Below, piece after piece: positions 34,836-44,598 of a DNA stretch of 64,000 nt (positions are counted from its first letter, which is position 1; each line of letters starts with the position of its first letter). The DNA is from Aminipila sp032051575 (GTDB lineage: Bacteria; Bacillota; Clostridia; Peptostreptococcales; Anaerovoracaceae): assembly GCF_032051575.1 (NCBI RefSeq), contig NZ_DAMBYD010000002.1, positions 62,001-126,000 on the forward strand, given 5' to 3'. The position numbers were made by a program, and so were the translations under genes. The notes under the pieces were generated by a model that saw only the letters and a program-made list of their open reading frames with translations, had not been told where the DNA came from and did not search any database.

Positions 34836-36305
34836 CTATGCTACTTGCTTCATGTTAGCTTTCTTTTTGGCCTGCGCCCTTCGGGTCATTCTTACACCAT
34901 CAGCATCGGCTAAGCAATGACCTGTAAAGGATAAAGTCACAACCATTATAGGCATCAAGTAGTTAAATATAGCATAAGGTGCATATTGAGCTGTTGATAC
35001 ACCAAGAACACTTAAAATATATACACCGCAGGTATTCCAAGGAATAAGTGAAGAGGTTACCGTTCCAGCTCCTTCCAGAGCATTGGATAATGTCTTTGGA
35101 TGTAACCCCATTTCCTTATATGTTTCAGCATACATTCTTCCTGGAACAACAATTGAGATATATTGTTCTGGCATAGTTGCATTACTAGCTACGCAAGTAA
35201 GTTCTGTAAGAGCAACTAATCCTCTAGGTCCTTTTACGAGCTTTAAGAACTGACTTACTATTACCTCTAATTGTTTAGTAGTTTCCATAATACCGCCAAA
35301 CATCATAGCTATGATTGTGAGTGATATAGAGAACATCATTCTCATAAGCCCACCACTTGTTAAAAGTGTATCAATAGCGTCAACGCCAGTGGCGCTGGTA
35401 TATCCGTTCATGCCAGCATCTAGTAATGCCCCTAAGTTGGCTTCTGAACCTTGGAAAATTGGCCCTAGTACAGCCGCAGAAAGGATACCTAATACGATAC
35501 CTGGAATAGCAGGTATTTTACATGCTACTGCAACAATAACAATAATTGGAGGAAGCAGCAATAAGGGATTTAGGTTAAATGTGTTAGCTAAGCCATCACT
35601 CATAATTTTAATGGCACTGGTATCAGCGGCCTGACCTGAAGCTGCGTATTTAAAGCCTATGAATGTAAAGAAAACCATACAAATACCATATGTAATCATA
35701 GTAGGTAGCATCATAAATTTAACATGGGTAAATACGTCAGTACCAGCCATGGCTGGTGCTAAGTTAGTTGTGTCGGATAGTGGTGACATTTTATCACCAA
35801 AATAAGCTCCGGAAATGATTGCGCCAGCCGCAACTGGGGCAGGAATTCCAAGACCAACAGCAATCCCCATAAGGGCGAGCCCCATGGTTCCCATAGTTCC
35901 CCAGGAAGTTCCTGTAGCAACTGAAGTAATGGAACAAATAATAAGTGCAGCAAGTAAAAATATACTTGGTGAAAGGATTTTTAACCCATAATAAATCATT
36001 GTAGGAACAACACCTGATACAATCCAGATACCAACAAGAATCCCGATGATTGCCAGAATCATAATTGCCTGCAATGCTCTGAAGATACCGTCCATCATAC
36101 TCTTTTCAATGGTATTCCAATCATAACCAATGTAAAGAGCCATAAGGGCAGCAATGATTACTCCGATAAACATAGGAATGTGTGGAGAAACATGATAATG
36201 TATAATACCCACTGCCATGACAGCTATGAGTACGGCAAATGTGATTAGGGCTTCGATCAATCTGGTCTCTCTAGGCTGCTTTTTTGTTTTGTCTTTAACT
36301 TCCAT
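34836..36305 (-). CDS. Na+/H+ antiporter, NhaC family
   Basis: A 489-residue membrane protein with about 12 helices. SGAYFGDKMSPLSDTTNLAPA, ATGTSWGTMGTMGLAL and ALTELTCVASNATMPEQYIS are typical of NhaC, which exchanges sodium for protons; some members exchange malate for lactate. I choose ATG 36305, which has an AAGGGGG site, over an in-frame ATG 16 codons upstream with none. It is a single-gene unit. Confidence 0.9.
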   Translation of the reverse strand: MEVKDKTKKQPRETRLIEALITFAVLIAVMAVGIIHYHVSPHIPMFIGVIIAALMALYIGYDWNTIEKSMMDGIFRALQAIMILAIIGILVGIWIVSGVVPTMIYYGLKILSPSIFLLAALIICSITSVATGTSWGTMGTMGLALMGIAVGLGIPAPVAAGAIISGAYFGDKMSPLSDTTNLAPAMAGTDVFTHVKFMMLPTMITYGICMVFFTFIGFKYAASGQAADTSAIKIMSDGLANTFNLNPLLLLPPIIVIVAVACKIPAIPGIVLGILSAAVLGPIFQGSEANLGALLDAGMNGYTSATGVDAIDTLLTSGGLMRMMFSISLTIIAMMFGGIMETTKQLEVIVSQFLKLVKGPRGLVALTELTCVASNATMPEQYISIVVPGRMYAETYKEMGLHPKTLSNALEGAGTVTSSLIPWNTCGVYILSVLGVSTAQYAPYAIFNYLMPIMVVTLSFTGHCLADADGVRMTRRAQAKKKANMKQVA

Positions 36306-36558
36306 TTTTTCCCCCTTAATAAATATAACATGACTGCATTTAATCCGGTACAACTTAAATTATACTGTATACATTGGATAAAAGCAATCAAAATATTCAG
36401 AAAATGAATAATTTAGAATGTGCATGTACTATTTTATGCAATATATGTATAAAATGGTAATCACTTTGTATATTTGTTTTTTTGACGTTTTATGTTGCTT
36501 TTATGTAGTGCCTCTAGTATTATTTTAGTAGTAATGTTTTTATGAAGGGAAACAGAAA

Positions 36559-38508
36559 ATGTTTGAAGAAAAATATTTAAAGTTATTGTCTAGAGAATAT
36601 CCCAATATTGAGAAAGCATCGGCGGAAATAATAAATTTAAGAGCAATCTTGAGTTTGCCAAAAGGAACAGAATACTTTTTAAGTGACCTGCATGGAGAGC
36701 ATGAGGCATTTATTCACATGCTAAAAAGTGCATCAGGAGTTATACGTTCAAAGATTGATGAAATCTTTGAAAAACGTTTACCAGAGAAAGAAAGAGATAA
36801 GCTGGCATCCCTTATCTATGATGCAGAGGCTGAACTTGAGCGAAGACATAAAGAAGAGACTGATTTTAATGAATGGTGCAGAGTTACGATTTATAGACTA
36901 ATCGAAGTGTGTAAATCAGTATCTACAAAATATACAAGATCAAAGGTAAGAAAAAGATTACCAAAAGATAGCGCCTATATCATAGATGAACTACTGCATG
37001 CTGATGATGAGGCAAATCGTTCACATTACTACAATGAAATTATTAATTCTATAGTGGAGTGTCAGGTTGCGGAACAATTCATTGAAGAATTATCTGATAC
37101 CATAAGCAGACTTGCAGTAGACAGATTACATATTATAGGAGACATTTTTGACAGGGGGGCACATCCTGATTACATTATGGAATACTTAATGCATTTCCAT
37201 GATGTTGATTTTCAGTGGGGAAATCATGATATTGTCTGGATGGGTGCAGCAACTGGAAATTGGGCCTGTATAACTAACGTTATAAGAATGAACATCAGTT
37301 ACAACAATTTCGACATGCTCGAAATTGGATATGGAATTAATTTAAGACCTTTAGCGGTATTTGCGGCTAAGGTTTATGCGGATGATTCATGTACATATTT
37401 TGCACCTCACATGTTGGATCGAAATACATTTGATCCAGTTGATGAGCAACTGGCAGCGAAAATGCACAAGGCCATAGCTATCATTCAGCATAAGGTTGAA
37501 GGGCAGAGAATTATGTCTCACCCAGAATATAAAATGGACCACAGACTGCTTTTGGATAAAATTGATTTTGAAAAAGGCACTATAAAAATTAAGGACGTTG
37601 AATGGGAACTGAGAGATACAAATTTTCCTACAATTGACCCTGAAAATCCATATAATCTTACAGAGGAAGAAAATCTATTGATGAATACTTTGGAAGCTTC
37701 CTTTGTGGAAAGTGAAAAATTACAAGAACATATAAAATTCCTTTATAGTCATGGGGCAATGTATAAATGTGTTAATGGAAATCTGCTTTATCATGGATGC
37801 ATACCAATGACCGAAGATGGTGAATTTGAGGATGTTACTTTAAATGGTTCTACTTATAAAGGCAAGGCTTTTATGGACTATGTTGATGATGAGGTTAGAA
37901 AAGCCTATTTTAATCCATTGGCATCGGATGAGACAGGTAGGTCTGGGGACATTATGTGGTATTTATGGCTGGGAAGTAAGTCTCCATTATTTGGAAAAGA
38001 CCAGATGACTACTTTTGAACGCTCCTTTATTGCAGATAAAAAATCTCATAAAGAATATACGGTACCTTATTATAAATTAGTGAACGAACGTGTAATCTGT
38101 GAAAAAATATTGGCAGAATTCGGTTTAGATCCGGATACCTCACACATTTTAAATGGACATGTACCAGTTAAAATAAAAGATGGCGAAAGTCCAATCAGAG
38201 GTGGGGGAAAGCTGTTTATCATTGATGGGGGGATATCAAAGGCTTATCAGAAGCAGACTGGTATAGCGGGATATACATTTATTTTTAACTCGAGATTTAT
38301 GGCGCTTGCTGAACATAAGCCTTATAGTCCTATGCAAGAGGATGGAAGTCAGGAATTTCATGCTCCGAACATTAAGATTGTGGAATATTTACCGGTAAGA
38401 TTAACGGTTAAGGCATCTGATATAGGAGAAGATTTACAGGTACAAGTGGAAGACTTAAAAAATCTGGTCAAGGCTTATCGATCAGGCTTAATAAAAGAAA
38501 CAAGATAA
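36559..38508 (+). CDS. fbp: Fructose-1,6-bisphosphatase, class III
   Basis: A 649-residue class III FBPase of the calcineurin-like phosphoesterase fold, with the metal motifs YFLSDLHGEHEAF (about 40-52), IIGDIFDRGAHPDY (about 192-205) and WGNHDIVWMGAA (about 218-229), and the distal HILNGHVPVKI. It makes fructose 6-phosphate in gluconeogenesis. Class III is typical of Firmicutes. Length is normal and a GAAGGGAA site precedes the ATG. Confidence 0.96.
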   Translation: MFEEKYLKLLSREYPNIEKASAEIINLRAILSLPKGTEYFLSDLHGEHEAFIHMLKSASGVIRSKIDEIFEKRLPEKERDKLASLIYDAEAELERRHKEETDFNEWCRVTIYRLIEVCKSVSTKYTRSKVRKRLPKDSAYIIDELLHADDEANRSHYYNEIINSIVECQVAEQFIEELSDTISRLAVDRLHIIGDIFDRGAHPDYIMEYLMHFHDVDFQWGNHDIVWMGAATGNWACITNVIRMNISYNNFDMLEIGYGINLRPLAVFAAKVYADDSCTYFAPHMLDRNTFDPVDEQLAAKMHKAIAIIQHKVEGQRIMSHPEYKMDHRLLLDKIDFEKGTIKIKDVEWELRDTNFPTIDPENPYNLTEEENLLMNTLEASFVESEKLQEHIKFLYSHGAMYKCVNGNLLYHGCIPMTEDGEFEDVTLNGSTYKGKAFMDYVDDEVRKAYFNPLASDETGRSGDIMWYLWLGSKSPLFGKDQMTTFERSFIADKKSHKEYTVPYYKLVNERVICEKILAEFGLDPDTSHILNGHVPVKIKDGESPIRGGGKLFIIDGGISKAYQKQTGIAGYTFIFNSRFMALAEHKPYSPMQEDGSQEFHAPNIKIVEYLPVRLTVKASDIGEDLQVQVEDLKNLVKAYRSGLIKETR

Positions 38509-38514
38509 CACAAT

Positions 38515-38550
38515 AAAAAACTGGCTGTCAAACGGATAGCCAGTTTTTTT
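38515..38550. terminator. Bidirectional terminator between fbp and metA
   Basis: A 12-nt arm (38515-38526) pairs with AGCCAGTTTTTT (38538-38549), with A and T runs on both sides. Confidence 0.85.
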
Positions 38551-38562
38551 ATTATACTCTAT

Positions 38563-39486
38563 TTATTTATGCTCTAAAGAAGATAAATCATAAGGGGTTT
38601 CCTGATATACATAATAGTTTAGCCAGTTTGTGAAAAGTAAGCTGGCATGACCGCGCCATCTAAATAGGACTTCTTCTTCAGGATTATCATTTCTAAAATA
38701 GTTAAAAGGAACATTGATATCAAGCCCTTTGTTAACGTCCCTGAAGTATTCGTTAGCTAAAGTATCCTTATCATATTCCTGATGGCCTAAAATGAATATT
38801 TGCCTACCGTTGTCAGTAGCAAGAATATGGACGCCTGCTTCCTCTGACTCCGCTAAAATACGAATTTGAGGATGAGCTAAAACATCTTCTTTTTTAATCA
38901 TTGTATGCCTTGAATGAGGTGCATAGAATACTTCATCAAAGCCCCTTACTAATGGAGTGTAAGGTCTTGTAACTTTGTGTTCAAACACCCCGAAGACCTT
39001 TCCATCAGTCAGGTATTTTGGGATACCAAAGTGATAATATAGTGCAGCTTGTGCTCCCCAGCAAATATGCATACTACTATACACATTTGTCTTTGAAAAT
39101 TCAAAGATTTCACAGAGTTCTTTCCAGTAATCCACTTCTTCGTAAGGGAGGGTTTCTACAGGAGCCCCCGTGATAATCATTCCATCAAATCGTTGATCTT
39201 TAATTTCATCAAGTGTTTTATAGAAAGAAGTCATATGCTCTTGAGAGGTATGCTTAGATTCATGGGAATCCATGCATACCAAGGTTAATTCAACTTGTAT
39301 GGGTGAATTCGCCAGTACTCTGGCAAGTTGAGTTTCTGTGGCAATTTTTGTAGGCATCAGATTAACAATCAATATTTTTAATGGTCTGATGTCCTGACTG
39401 ATGGCTCTGCCTTTATGCATAATAAAGATATTTTCTTTTTGCAGTGCGTCAGAAGCCGGTAACTCGTTAGGTATGATTAAAGGCAT
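38563..39486 (-). CDS. metA: Homoserine O-acyltransferase
   Basis: A 307-residue MetA protein: MPLIIPNELPAS start, KILIVNLMPTKIATETQLAR, GAPVETLPYEEVDYWKEL, the nucleophile Cys in SSMHICWGAQAALY (about 142), and the His/Glu pair in FILGHQEYD. It activates homoserine with an acyl-CoA, acetyl-CoA in most such Firmicutes. The following enzyme in the pathway is encoded directly upstream, 12 nt away, so the two form an operon. Confidence 0.95.
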   Translation of the reverse strand: MPLIIPNELPASDALQKENIFIMHKGRAISQDIRPLKILIVNLMPTKIATETQLARVLANSPIQVELTLVCMDSHESKHTSQEHMTSFYKTLDEIKDQRFDGMIITGAPVETLPYEEVDYWKELCEIFEFSKTNVYSSMHICWGAQAALYYHFGIPKYLTDGKVFGVFEHKVTRPYTPLVRGFDEVFYAPHSRHTMIKKEDVLAHPQIRILAESEEAGVHILATDNGRQIFILGHQEYDKDTLANEYFRDVNKGLDINVPFNYFRNDNPEEEVLFRWRGHASLLFTNWLNYYVYQETPYDLSSLEHK

Positions 39487-39498
39487 TTAAAAACCTCC

Positions 39499-40788
39499 TT
39501 ATTTTACTGCTTTTAATGCTTGGTCGAAATCTTCTTTGATGTCAGTGATGGATTCCAGACCTACTGAAACTCTGATTAGTTCAGGTCTGATTCCTCCTGC
39601 AATCTGTTCTTCTTCAGAAAGCTGTCTGTGAGTTGTGCTTGCAGGGTGCAGTACTGAAGTACGGATATCTCCAACGTGAACGACTATACTTGTAAGTTTT
39701 AAATTAGCAAGGAACTTTTCTCCAGCAGCTTTACCACCTTTTACTCCAAAGCATAAAACACCTCCTGCACCTTTTGGTAAATATTTTTGTGATAAATCAT
39801 AATACTTATCACCTTTTAATCCAGGATAAATGACCCAGTCAACCATTTCATGGCTCTGCAGAAATTCAGCCAAAGCAAGAGCGTTTTCACAGTGACGCTC
39901 CATCCTTAAGTGCAGTGTCTGCAAACCCTGATGAGTTAGATACGCATTCATTGGAGCCATAGTGCATCCAAAGTCTCTAAGCATGACTGCACGAAGTCTG
40001 ATTGAAAAAGCTACATCCTTAAATTTATTATAAAAAGATAAACCATGATAGCTTTCATCTGGTTCTACCATTCCAGGGAATTTATCTGAGGCTGCCCAGT
40101 CAAAATTGCCACTTTCTACTATAACACCACCAACACAGCTTGCGTGTCCGTCTGCATATTTAGTTGTAGATTCAAGAACAATATCTGCACCATATTCAAT
40201 TGGCCTGCAAAGTGCAGGAGAAGCTAAAGTATTATCCACAATAAAAGGAACGCCCATGGTCTTTGCTGCCTTAGAGAATTTTTCAAAGTCAAGAACGCTT
40301 AAGGCAGGGTTGCCAAGACTTTCCCCAAAAATTGCTTTCGTTCCAGGCCTGGCAGTTTTCAGTATTTCTTCAAGTGGAAGGTCTTGATCTACAAAAGTTA
40401 CATCAATACCCAGCTTTTTTAAAGAAACACCAAATAAATTATGAGTTCCTCCATAAATATTTGCTGCTGAAATGACATGGTCACCAGCTTCGCAAATATT
40501 ACAAATGGTGATGAAGCTGGCTGCCATTCCAGAGGATGTTGCAATACCAGCAGTGCCGCCTTCCAGCAGTGCCATTTTTTCTTCAAGGGCATTTACTGTA
40601 GGACTTCCAAGTCTTGTATACATAAAGTTAGCACTGTCAAGGTCAAATAATTCTGCCACATCTTTGGAATCATAGTATCTATAAGTAGTGTTCTGTACTA
40701 TAGGTAATACCTGGGGCTGACCACTTTCTGCTTTATATGCGCCATGAACGCATTTTGTTTCAAATAACATATCTTTCATCTCACTCAT
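39499..40788 (-). CDS. metY: O-acetylhomoserine sulfhydrylase
   Basis: A 429-residue PLP enzyme of the Cys/Met metabolism family. Visible are FMYTRLGSPTVNALEEKMA, TSSGMAAS, the PLP-binding region with VLESTTKYADGHASCVGG (Lys near 210), and SVGLESITDIKEDFDQAL at the end. It makes homocysteine from O-acetylhomoserine and sulfide. It is the first gene of the metY-metA unit, opposite the MetH genes. A strong GCGGAGG site fixes the start. I see no S-box in the leader. Confidence 0.93.
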   Translation of the reverse strand: MSEMKDMLFETKCVHGAYKAESGQPQVLPIVQNTTYRYYDSKDVAELFDLDSANFMYTRLGSPTVNALEEKMALLEGGTAGIATSSGMAASFITICNICEAGDHVISAANIYGGTHNLFGVSLKKLGIDVTFVDQDLPLEEILKTARPGTKAIFGESLGNPALSVLDFEKFSKAAKTMGVPFIVDNTLASPALCRPIEYGADIVLESTTKYADGHASCVGGVIVESGNFDWAASDKFPGMVEPDESYHGLSFYNKFKDVAFSIRLRAVMLRDFGCTMAPMNAYLTHQGLQTLHLRMERHCENALALAEFLQSHEMVDWVIYPGLKGDKYYDLSQKYLPKGAGGVLCFGVKGGKAAGEKFLANLKLTSIVVHVGDIRTSVLHPASTTHRQLSEEEQIAGGIRPELIRVSVGLESITDIKEDFDQALKAVK

Positions 40789-41017
40789 GTTTTTACCTCC
40801 GCTAATTTTTATTGGCTCAATATTAAAATTTACCCCAATAGTTTGTATTTAAATCTATTCAAATTATAGGCTAATCTGATATAATTTGGTTTAGACACAA
40901 AAAAACCGTTTTTTTTTGGTATATACATACATATTTGATATGTTATACTATATTGAAAATAAAATCAATAATTTGTGGTATAATTAATCCAATAAATTAG
41001 AAATTATGATTTTTTAA

Positions 41018-41782
41018 ATGAAAGGGCTATTTACTGTGGACGGAAATTTGATAAATTTAGAGACACCGAAAGAAATAAGTACAGCGTTTATTTATGCGTG
41101 CATGAAGTTTGGTAATAACACGCCAGATGCAGATAGTCTTGAACTGATAAAACAAAGCTCTGAACTTATATTAGCTTCTTCGGAACCACGTGCTGTTTAT
41201 AAGGAATTTTCAATAGGAATTGTTGAGGATTTTGGAGGAATCTATATTGGAAATCCAAAGAACAAGCTTGCAGGGAGGGCTGCAGCAAAACATCTGGATC
41301 ACTGTAATAAGTGTGTCTTAGTGGCGGTTACTTTAGGGCCGCAAATTGATAAACTTATTCGAAGGGCACAGGTAACTGACATGGCTAAGGCTGTGGCGTT
41401 AGATGCATGCGCGTCGTCGCTTATAGAAGATTTGTGTGATCAGATTAACCAGCACTTAATAGAGAAATACCATGAGAAAGGTATGGGCGTGACTACAAGG
41501 TTTAGCCCGGGCTACGGGGATTTGCCTTTAGATGCACAAGTAATCTTTTCAAATCTTTTGGAGATGGAAAAGAAAATAGGCCTGACTCAAAGTCGAGAAC
41601 ATTTATTATTACCCCGTAAATCCATTACAGCTATCATAGGAGTATTACCCTTGGGGGAATATAAAGATAGCCAACGGATAATGAAATCGGTCAAGGGTGA
41701 TAAACCAGTTGCCTGTGAGATTTGTGAAAGAAAACATGATTGCCAATTTCGTTCAAATGGCGGATATTGTGGTATGAAATAG
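41018..41782 (+). CDS. MetH reactivation domain protein (stand-alone AdoMet-binding domain)
   Basis: A 254-residue protein matching only the C-terminal activation domain of cobalamin-dependent methionine synthase. The AdoMet-binding motif TRFSPGYGDLPLDAQ (about 166-180) is diagnostic, and the end has a Cys cluster (CEICERKHDCQF) not found in the E. coli domain. It should supply AdoMet to remethylate oxidised cobalamin in the truncated MetH encoded next. The ATG 41018 has no ribosome site; GTG 41036 with AAAGGG upstream is an alternative start. Confidence 0.88.
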   Translation: MKGLFTVDGNLINLETPKEISTAFIYACMKFGNNTPDADSLELIKQSSELILASSEPRAVYKEFSIGIVEDFGGIYIGNPKNKLAGRAAAKHLDHCNKCVLVAVTLGPQIDKLIRRAQVTDMAKAVALDACASSLIEDLCDQINQHLIEKYHEKGMGVTTRFSPGYGDLPLDAQVIFSNLLEMEKKIGLTQSREHLLLPRKSITAIIGVLPLGEYKDSQRIMKSVKGDKPVACEICERKHDCQFRSNGGYCGMK

Positions 41783-41827
41783 TAAACTTTTTATGTTAAA
41801 TTTAAATAAAAATGAGAGGATACCAGA

Positions 41828-44224
41828 TTGAGAAATATTTTTGATACAAAAGATTATGTGATATTGGACGGAGCCATGGGCACCATGCTTCAAAAAAGTG
41901 GATTAGAATTAGGTGAAAGACCTGAAATTCTAGCTATTACACATCCTGAAAAGATAACAGGAGTCCATAGAATGTATGTGGAAAGCGGTGCAGACCTTAT
42001 ATATGCCAATACTTTCGGTGCTAATTCACATAAACTTGCAGGTTTTAATTACACAGTGGAAGAGGTAGTCACTGCAGGTATAAAAGCTGCTAAGGAGGCA
42101 TGTCTCGGTACAGATGCTATGGTCGCACTTGACATAGGACCTCTGGGCGAGCTTTTAGAGCCTACAGGAACCTTATCCTTTGAAGGAGCCTATGAACTGT
42201 TTAAGGAAATGATAGTGGCAGGAGTTAATGCTGGTGCTGATGTCATAGTATTTGAAACAATGACCGATTTATATGAGGTAAAGGCGGGGGTTTTAGCAGC
42301 TAAGGAAAACTCAAATCTGCCCATTATGGTGTCTATGACATTTGAAAGTAATCACCGCACGTTTGCAGGATGCACCGTTGAAGCGATGGCAATCACTTTA
42401 GAGGGACTTGGTGTAGATGCTATAGGTATCAACTGTTCATTGGGTCCGGTTGAAATACTTTCAATTGCCAAGGAACTTTGTGATAACACTAAGCTACCAG
42501 TTTTCGTAAAACCAAATGCAGGTCTTCCTAACTTAAAAACAGGAGGATATGATATTGATTCCAATCAATTCGCAGAGGAAATGCTGCCTTATCATGAGAT
42601 TGGTATTTCAATGCTTGGAGGCTGCTGTGGAACTTCTCCTGATTACATTAAAGCCCTTGTGACAAGATTTAAGGGGTTAAAGACAACAGTTACTGAAAGG
42701 GTAAAAAGATATATTCCTGAATTAAGGGCATGTTCGCCAACTACAGTAGTAACTGTAGACCATGTGGCTATGGTCGGAGAAACAATTAACCCAATGGGCA
42801 GAAAGTTTATCAAACAAGCTTACTTAAATGAAGATATGGATACCATTCTTGCCTGTGGTGTTGAACAAATCGAAAATGGTGCAGAGATTTTAGATGTGAA
42901 TGCAGGAATGCCAGGAGTGGACGAAAAAATTATGCTTTGCAGAGTTGTAAAGCTATTGCAGTCCGTTGTAGATGCTCCTATATTATTGGACTCACAGAAT
43001 CCAGAAGCTTTAGAAGCCGCATTACGTATTTATAATGGAAAGCCCATGATTAATTCTACCAATGCGGACAAAGAATTAATGGAGAAAATCTTCCCACTTG
43101 CTAAAAAGTATGGTGCGGCAATAGTAGGGCTCACATTAGACGAAGATGGAATACCTGTGACTGCAGAAAAACGATTGGAATTAGCAAAACGTATAGTTGA
43201 AACAGCTCTTTCTTATGGAATACCAAAGGAAGACTTAATTATAGACTGTTTAACTCTGGCGGCTTCTGTTCAGCAAAAGGAAGCTTCAGAGACCCCCAAA
43301 GCTATAAAAATGATAAAGGAACAATTGGGTGTAAAGATTTTATTAGGAGTTTCTAACATTTCTTTTGGATTGCCTAAGAGAGAGATTATAAATCGTAATT
43401 TCTTAATGCTGGCCATGGATGCAGGGCTTGATATGCCTATTATGAATCCAAAGGATGAGGGAATGAAGGCATCGATTTATGCCCATAATGTTTTGTCGGG
43501 TCATGACGATGGCGCGAAGAACTATATTGAGAGGTATGCAAAACCTGACGGTGCTGTTAATGAACTTACAGACGGACAAACCAAGAAAACTGGAAATGCT
43601 AATGGTGACATTTTTCATTCAGTTAGAAAAGGGCTGAGAAATGAAACCAGGCTTGCCACAGAAGCACTGCTAGAGAGCATGGAAGAGATGGCGGTTATAA
43701 ATGAAAAATTAATTCCGGCATTAGATGCCCTAGGCTTATTATTTGAAAAGGGAGATATTTTCCTTCCTCAATTAATACAGGGGGCACAGGCTGCACAGGC
43801 AGGATTTGAAGTGGTAAATAAAAGACTGGCAGATAAAGACACAGAGGCTGTAAATCGGGGCAAAATTGTTTTAGCAACGGTCAAAGGGGATATTCACGAT
43901 ATAGGAAAAAATATAGTAAAGATTATACTTCAGAATTATGGATATCAGATTATTGATTTAGGTAGGGACGTTGCTATAGATGCGGTGGTAGAAGCTGTTA
44001 AGAAGCATGACGCCAAGCTTGTTGGACTGAGTGCACTAATGACAACTACCCTGAAGAGCATGGAGGAAACCATTAAAGCTCTTCATAAGGAAAAGCTGGA
44101 CTGCAAGATTATAGTTGGTGGCGCTGTTATAACGGAAGACTATGCAAAATCCATCAAGGCAGATTACTACGCAAAGGATGCAAAGAAATCTGCGGATATT
44201 GCTAAAGAAGTGTTTGGCAATTAA
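41828..44224 (+). CDS. metH: Cobalamin-dependent methionine synthase (three-domain form)
   Basis: A 798-residue MetH. The homocysteine domain (about 1-285) has the zinc ligands in INCS and GGCCGTSP; the methyltetrahydrofolate domain (about 305-560) begins MVGETINPMGRKF; the cap and cobalamin domain (about 590-798) carries KGDIHDIGKNIV with the lower-ligand His. The fourth, reactivation domain is absent and is encoded 45 nt upstream. It starts at TTG with a GAGGATA site. The gene completes the local methionine pathway with metA and metY. Confidence 0.95.
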   Translation: MRNIFDTKDYVILDGAMGTMLQKSGLELGERPEILAITHPEKITGVHRMYVESGADLIYANTFGANSHKLAGFNYTVEEVVTAGIKAAKEACLGTDAMVALDIGPLGELLEPTGTLSFEGAYELFKEMIVAGVNAGADVIVFETMTDLYEVKAGVLAAKENSNLPIMVSMTFESNHRTFAGCTVEAMAITLEGLGVDAIGINCSLGPVEILSIAKELCDNTKLPVFVKPNAGLPNLKTGGYDIDSNQFAEEMLPYHEIGISMLGGCCGTSPDYIKALVTRFKGLKTTVTERVKRYIPELRACSPTTVVTVDHVAMVGETINPMGRKFIKQAYLNEDMDTILACGVEQIENGAEILDVNAGMPGVDEKIMLCRVVKLLQSVVDAPILLDSQNPEALEAALRIYNGKPMINSTNADKELMEKIFPLAKKYGAAIVGLTLDEDGIPVTAEKRLELAKRIVETALSYGIPKEDLIIDCLTLAASVQQKEASETPKAIKMIKEQLGVKILLGVSNISFGLPKREIINRNFLMLAMDAGLDMPIMNPKDEGMKASIYAHNVLSGHDDGAKNYIERYAKPDGAVNELTDGQTKKTGNANGDIFHSVRKGLRNETRLATEALLESMEEMAVINEKLIPALDALGLLFEKGDIFLPQLIQGAQAAQAGFEVVNKRLADKDTEAVNRGKIVLATVKGDIHDIGKNIVKIILQNYGYQIIDLGRDVAIDAVVEAVKKHDAKLVGLSALMTTTLKSMEETIKALHKEKLDCKIIVGGAVITEDYAKSIKADYYAKDAKKSADIAKEVFGN

Positions 44225-44274
44225 GGGGAGTTTTCACTTTTGAAAAAATTGTGCTCTTAGATTTGAAGAAAAAC

Positions 44275-44436
44275 AATATTTATGGTAGCTTTTTTTACAA
44301 ATGCTACCGTATTTTTTTTAGAATCATAAATTTGCGGTAAGTTCTTTTAACAAACAGCAAAAATAAGACAGAATAGGTCGGAAATTTCTCAAAAAACTAC
44401 CGAAATTCTCAAAAAATTAATATTTATGGTAGCTTT
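44275..44436. repeat. Direct repeats in the metH-ABC intergenic region
   Basis: AATATTTATGGTAGCTTT occurs at 44275-44292 and again at 44419-44436. Between them CTCAAAAAA is repeated in two near-identical blocks (44388 and 44408 region). No gene is visible in the 374 nt between metH and the ABC gene; the remainder holds two terminators. Confidence 0.6.
44284..44320 (+). terminator. Terminator of metH
   Basis: GGTAGC (44284-44289) pairs with GCTACC (44303-44308), followed by a run of T. Confidence 0.75.
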
Positions 44437-44501
44437 AGTTTAAGCAGTTAGTCTAATTGTGCCGATACCTAAAAAGTTTTAATCTGTTTTACATATTCAT
44501 T

Positions 44502-44572
44502 TCAAAAAAAAGAAAAGGCACACGTTCATTATGTATCGTAATCAAATTTACGAACCATGTTCTACGTGTGTC
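44502..44572 (-). terminator. Nested hairpin terminator of the ABC exporter operon
   Basis: On the minus strand a nine-pair stem (44517-44525 with 44564-44572, one wobble) encloses a TCGTAA/TTACGA hairpin and is followed by a T-run (44503-44515 on the plus strand is A-rich). Confidence 0.6.
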
Positions 44573-44598
44573 ATTATCTTTGCCATTTAATTTTTTTG

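Noticed and set aside
40789..41017. Search for an S-box (SAM) riboswitch or T-box between metY and the MetH genes.
   Set aside because: No conserved S-box or T-box elements are visible on either strand. Only A/T-rich sequence with an A-run/T-run palindrome is present.
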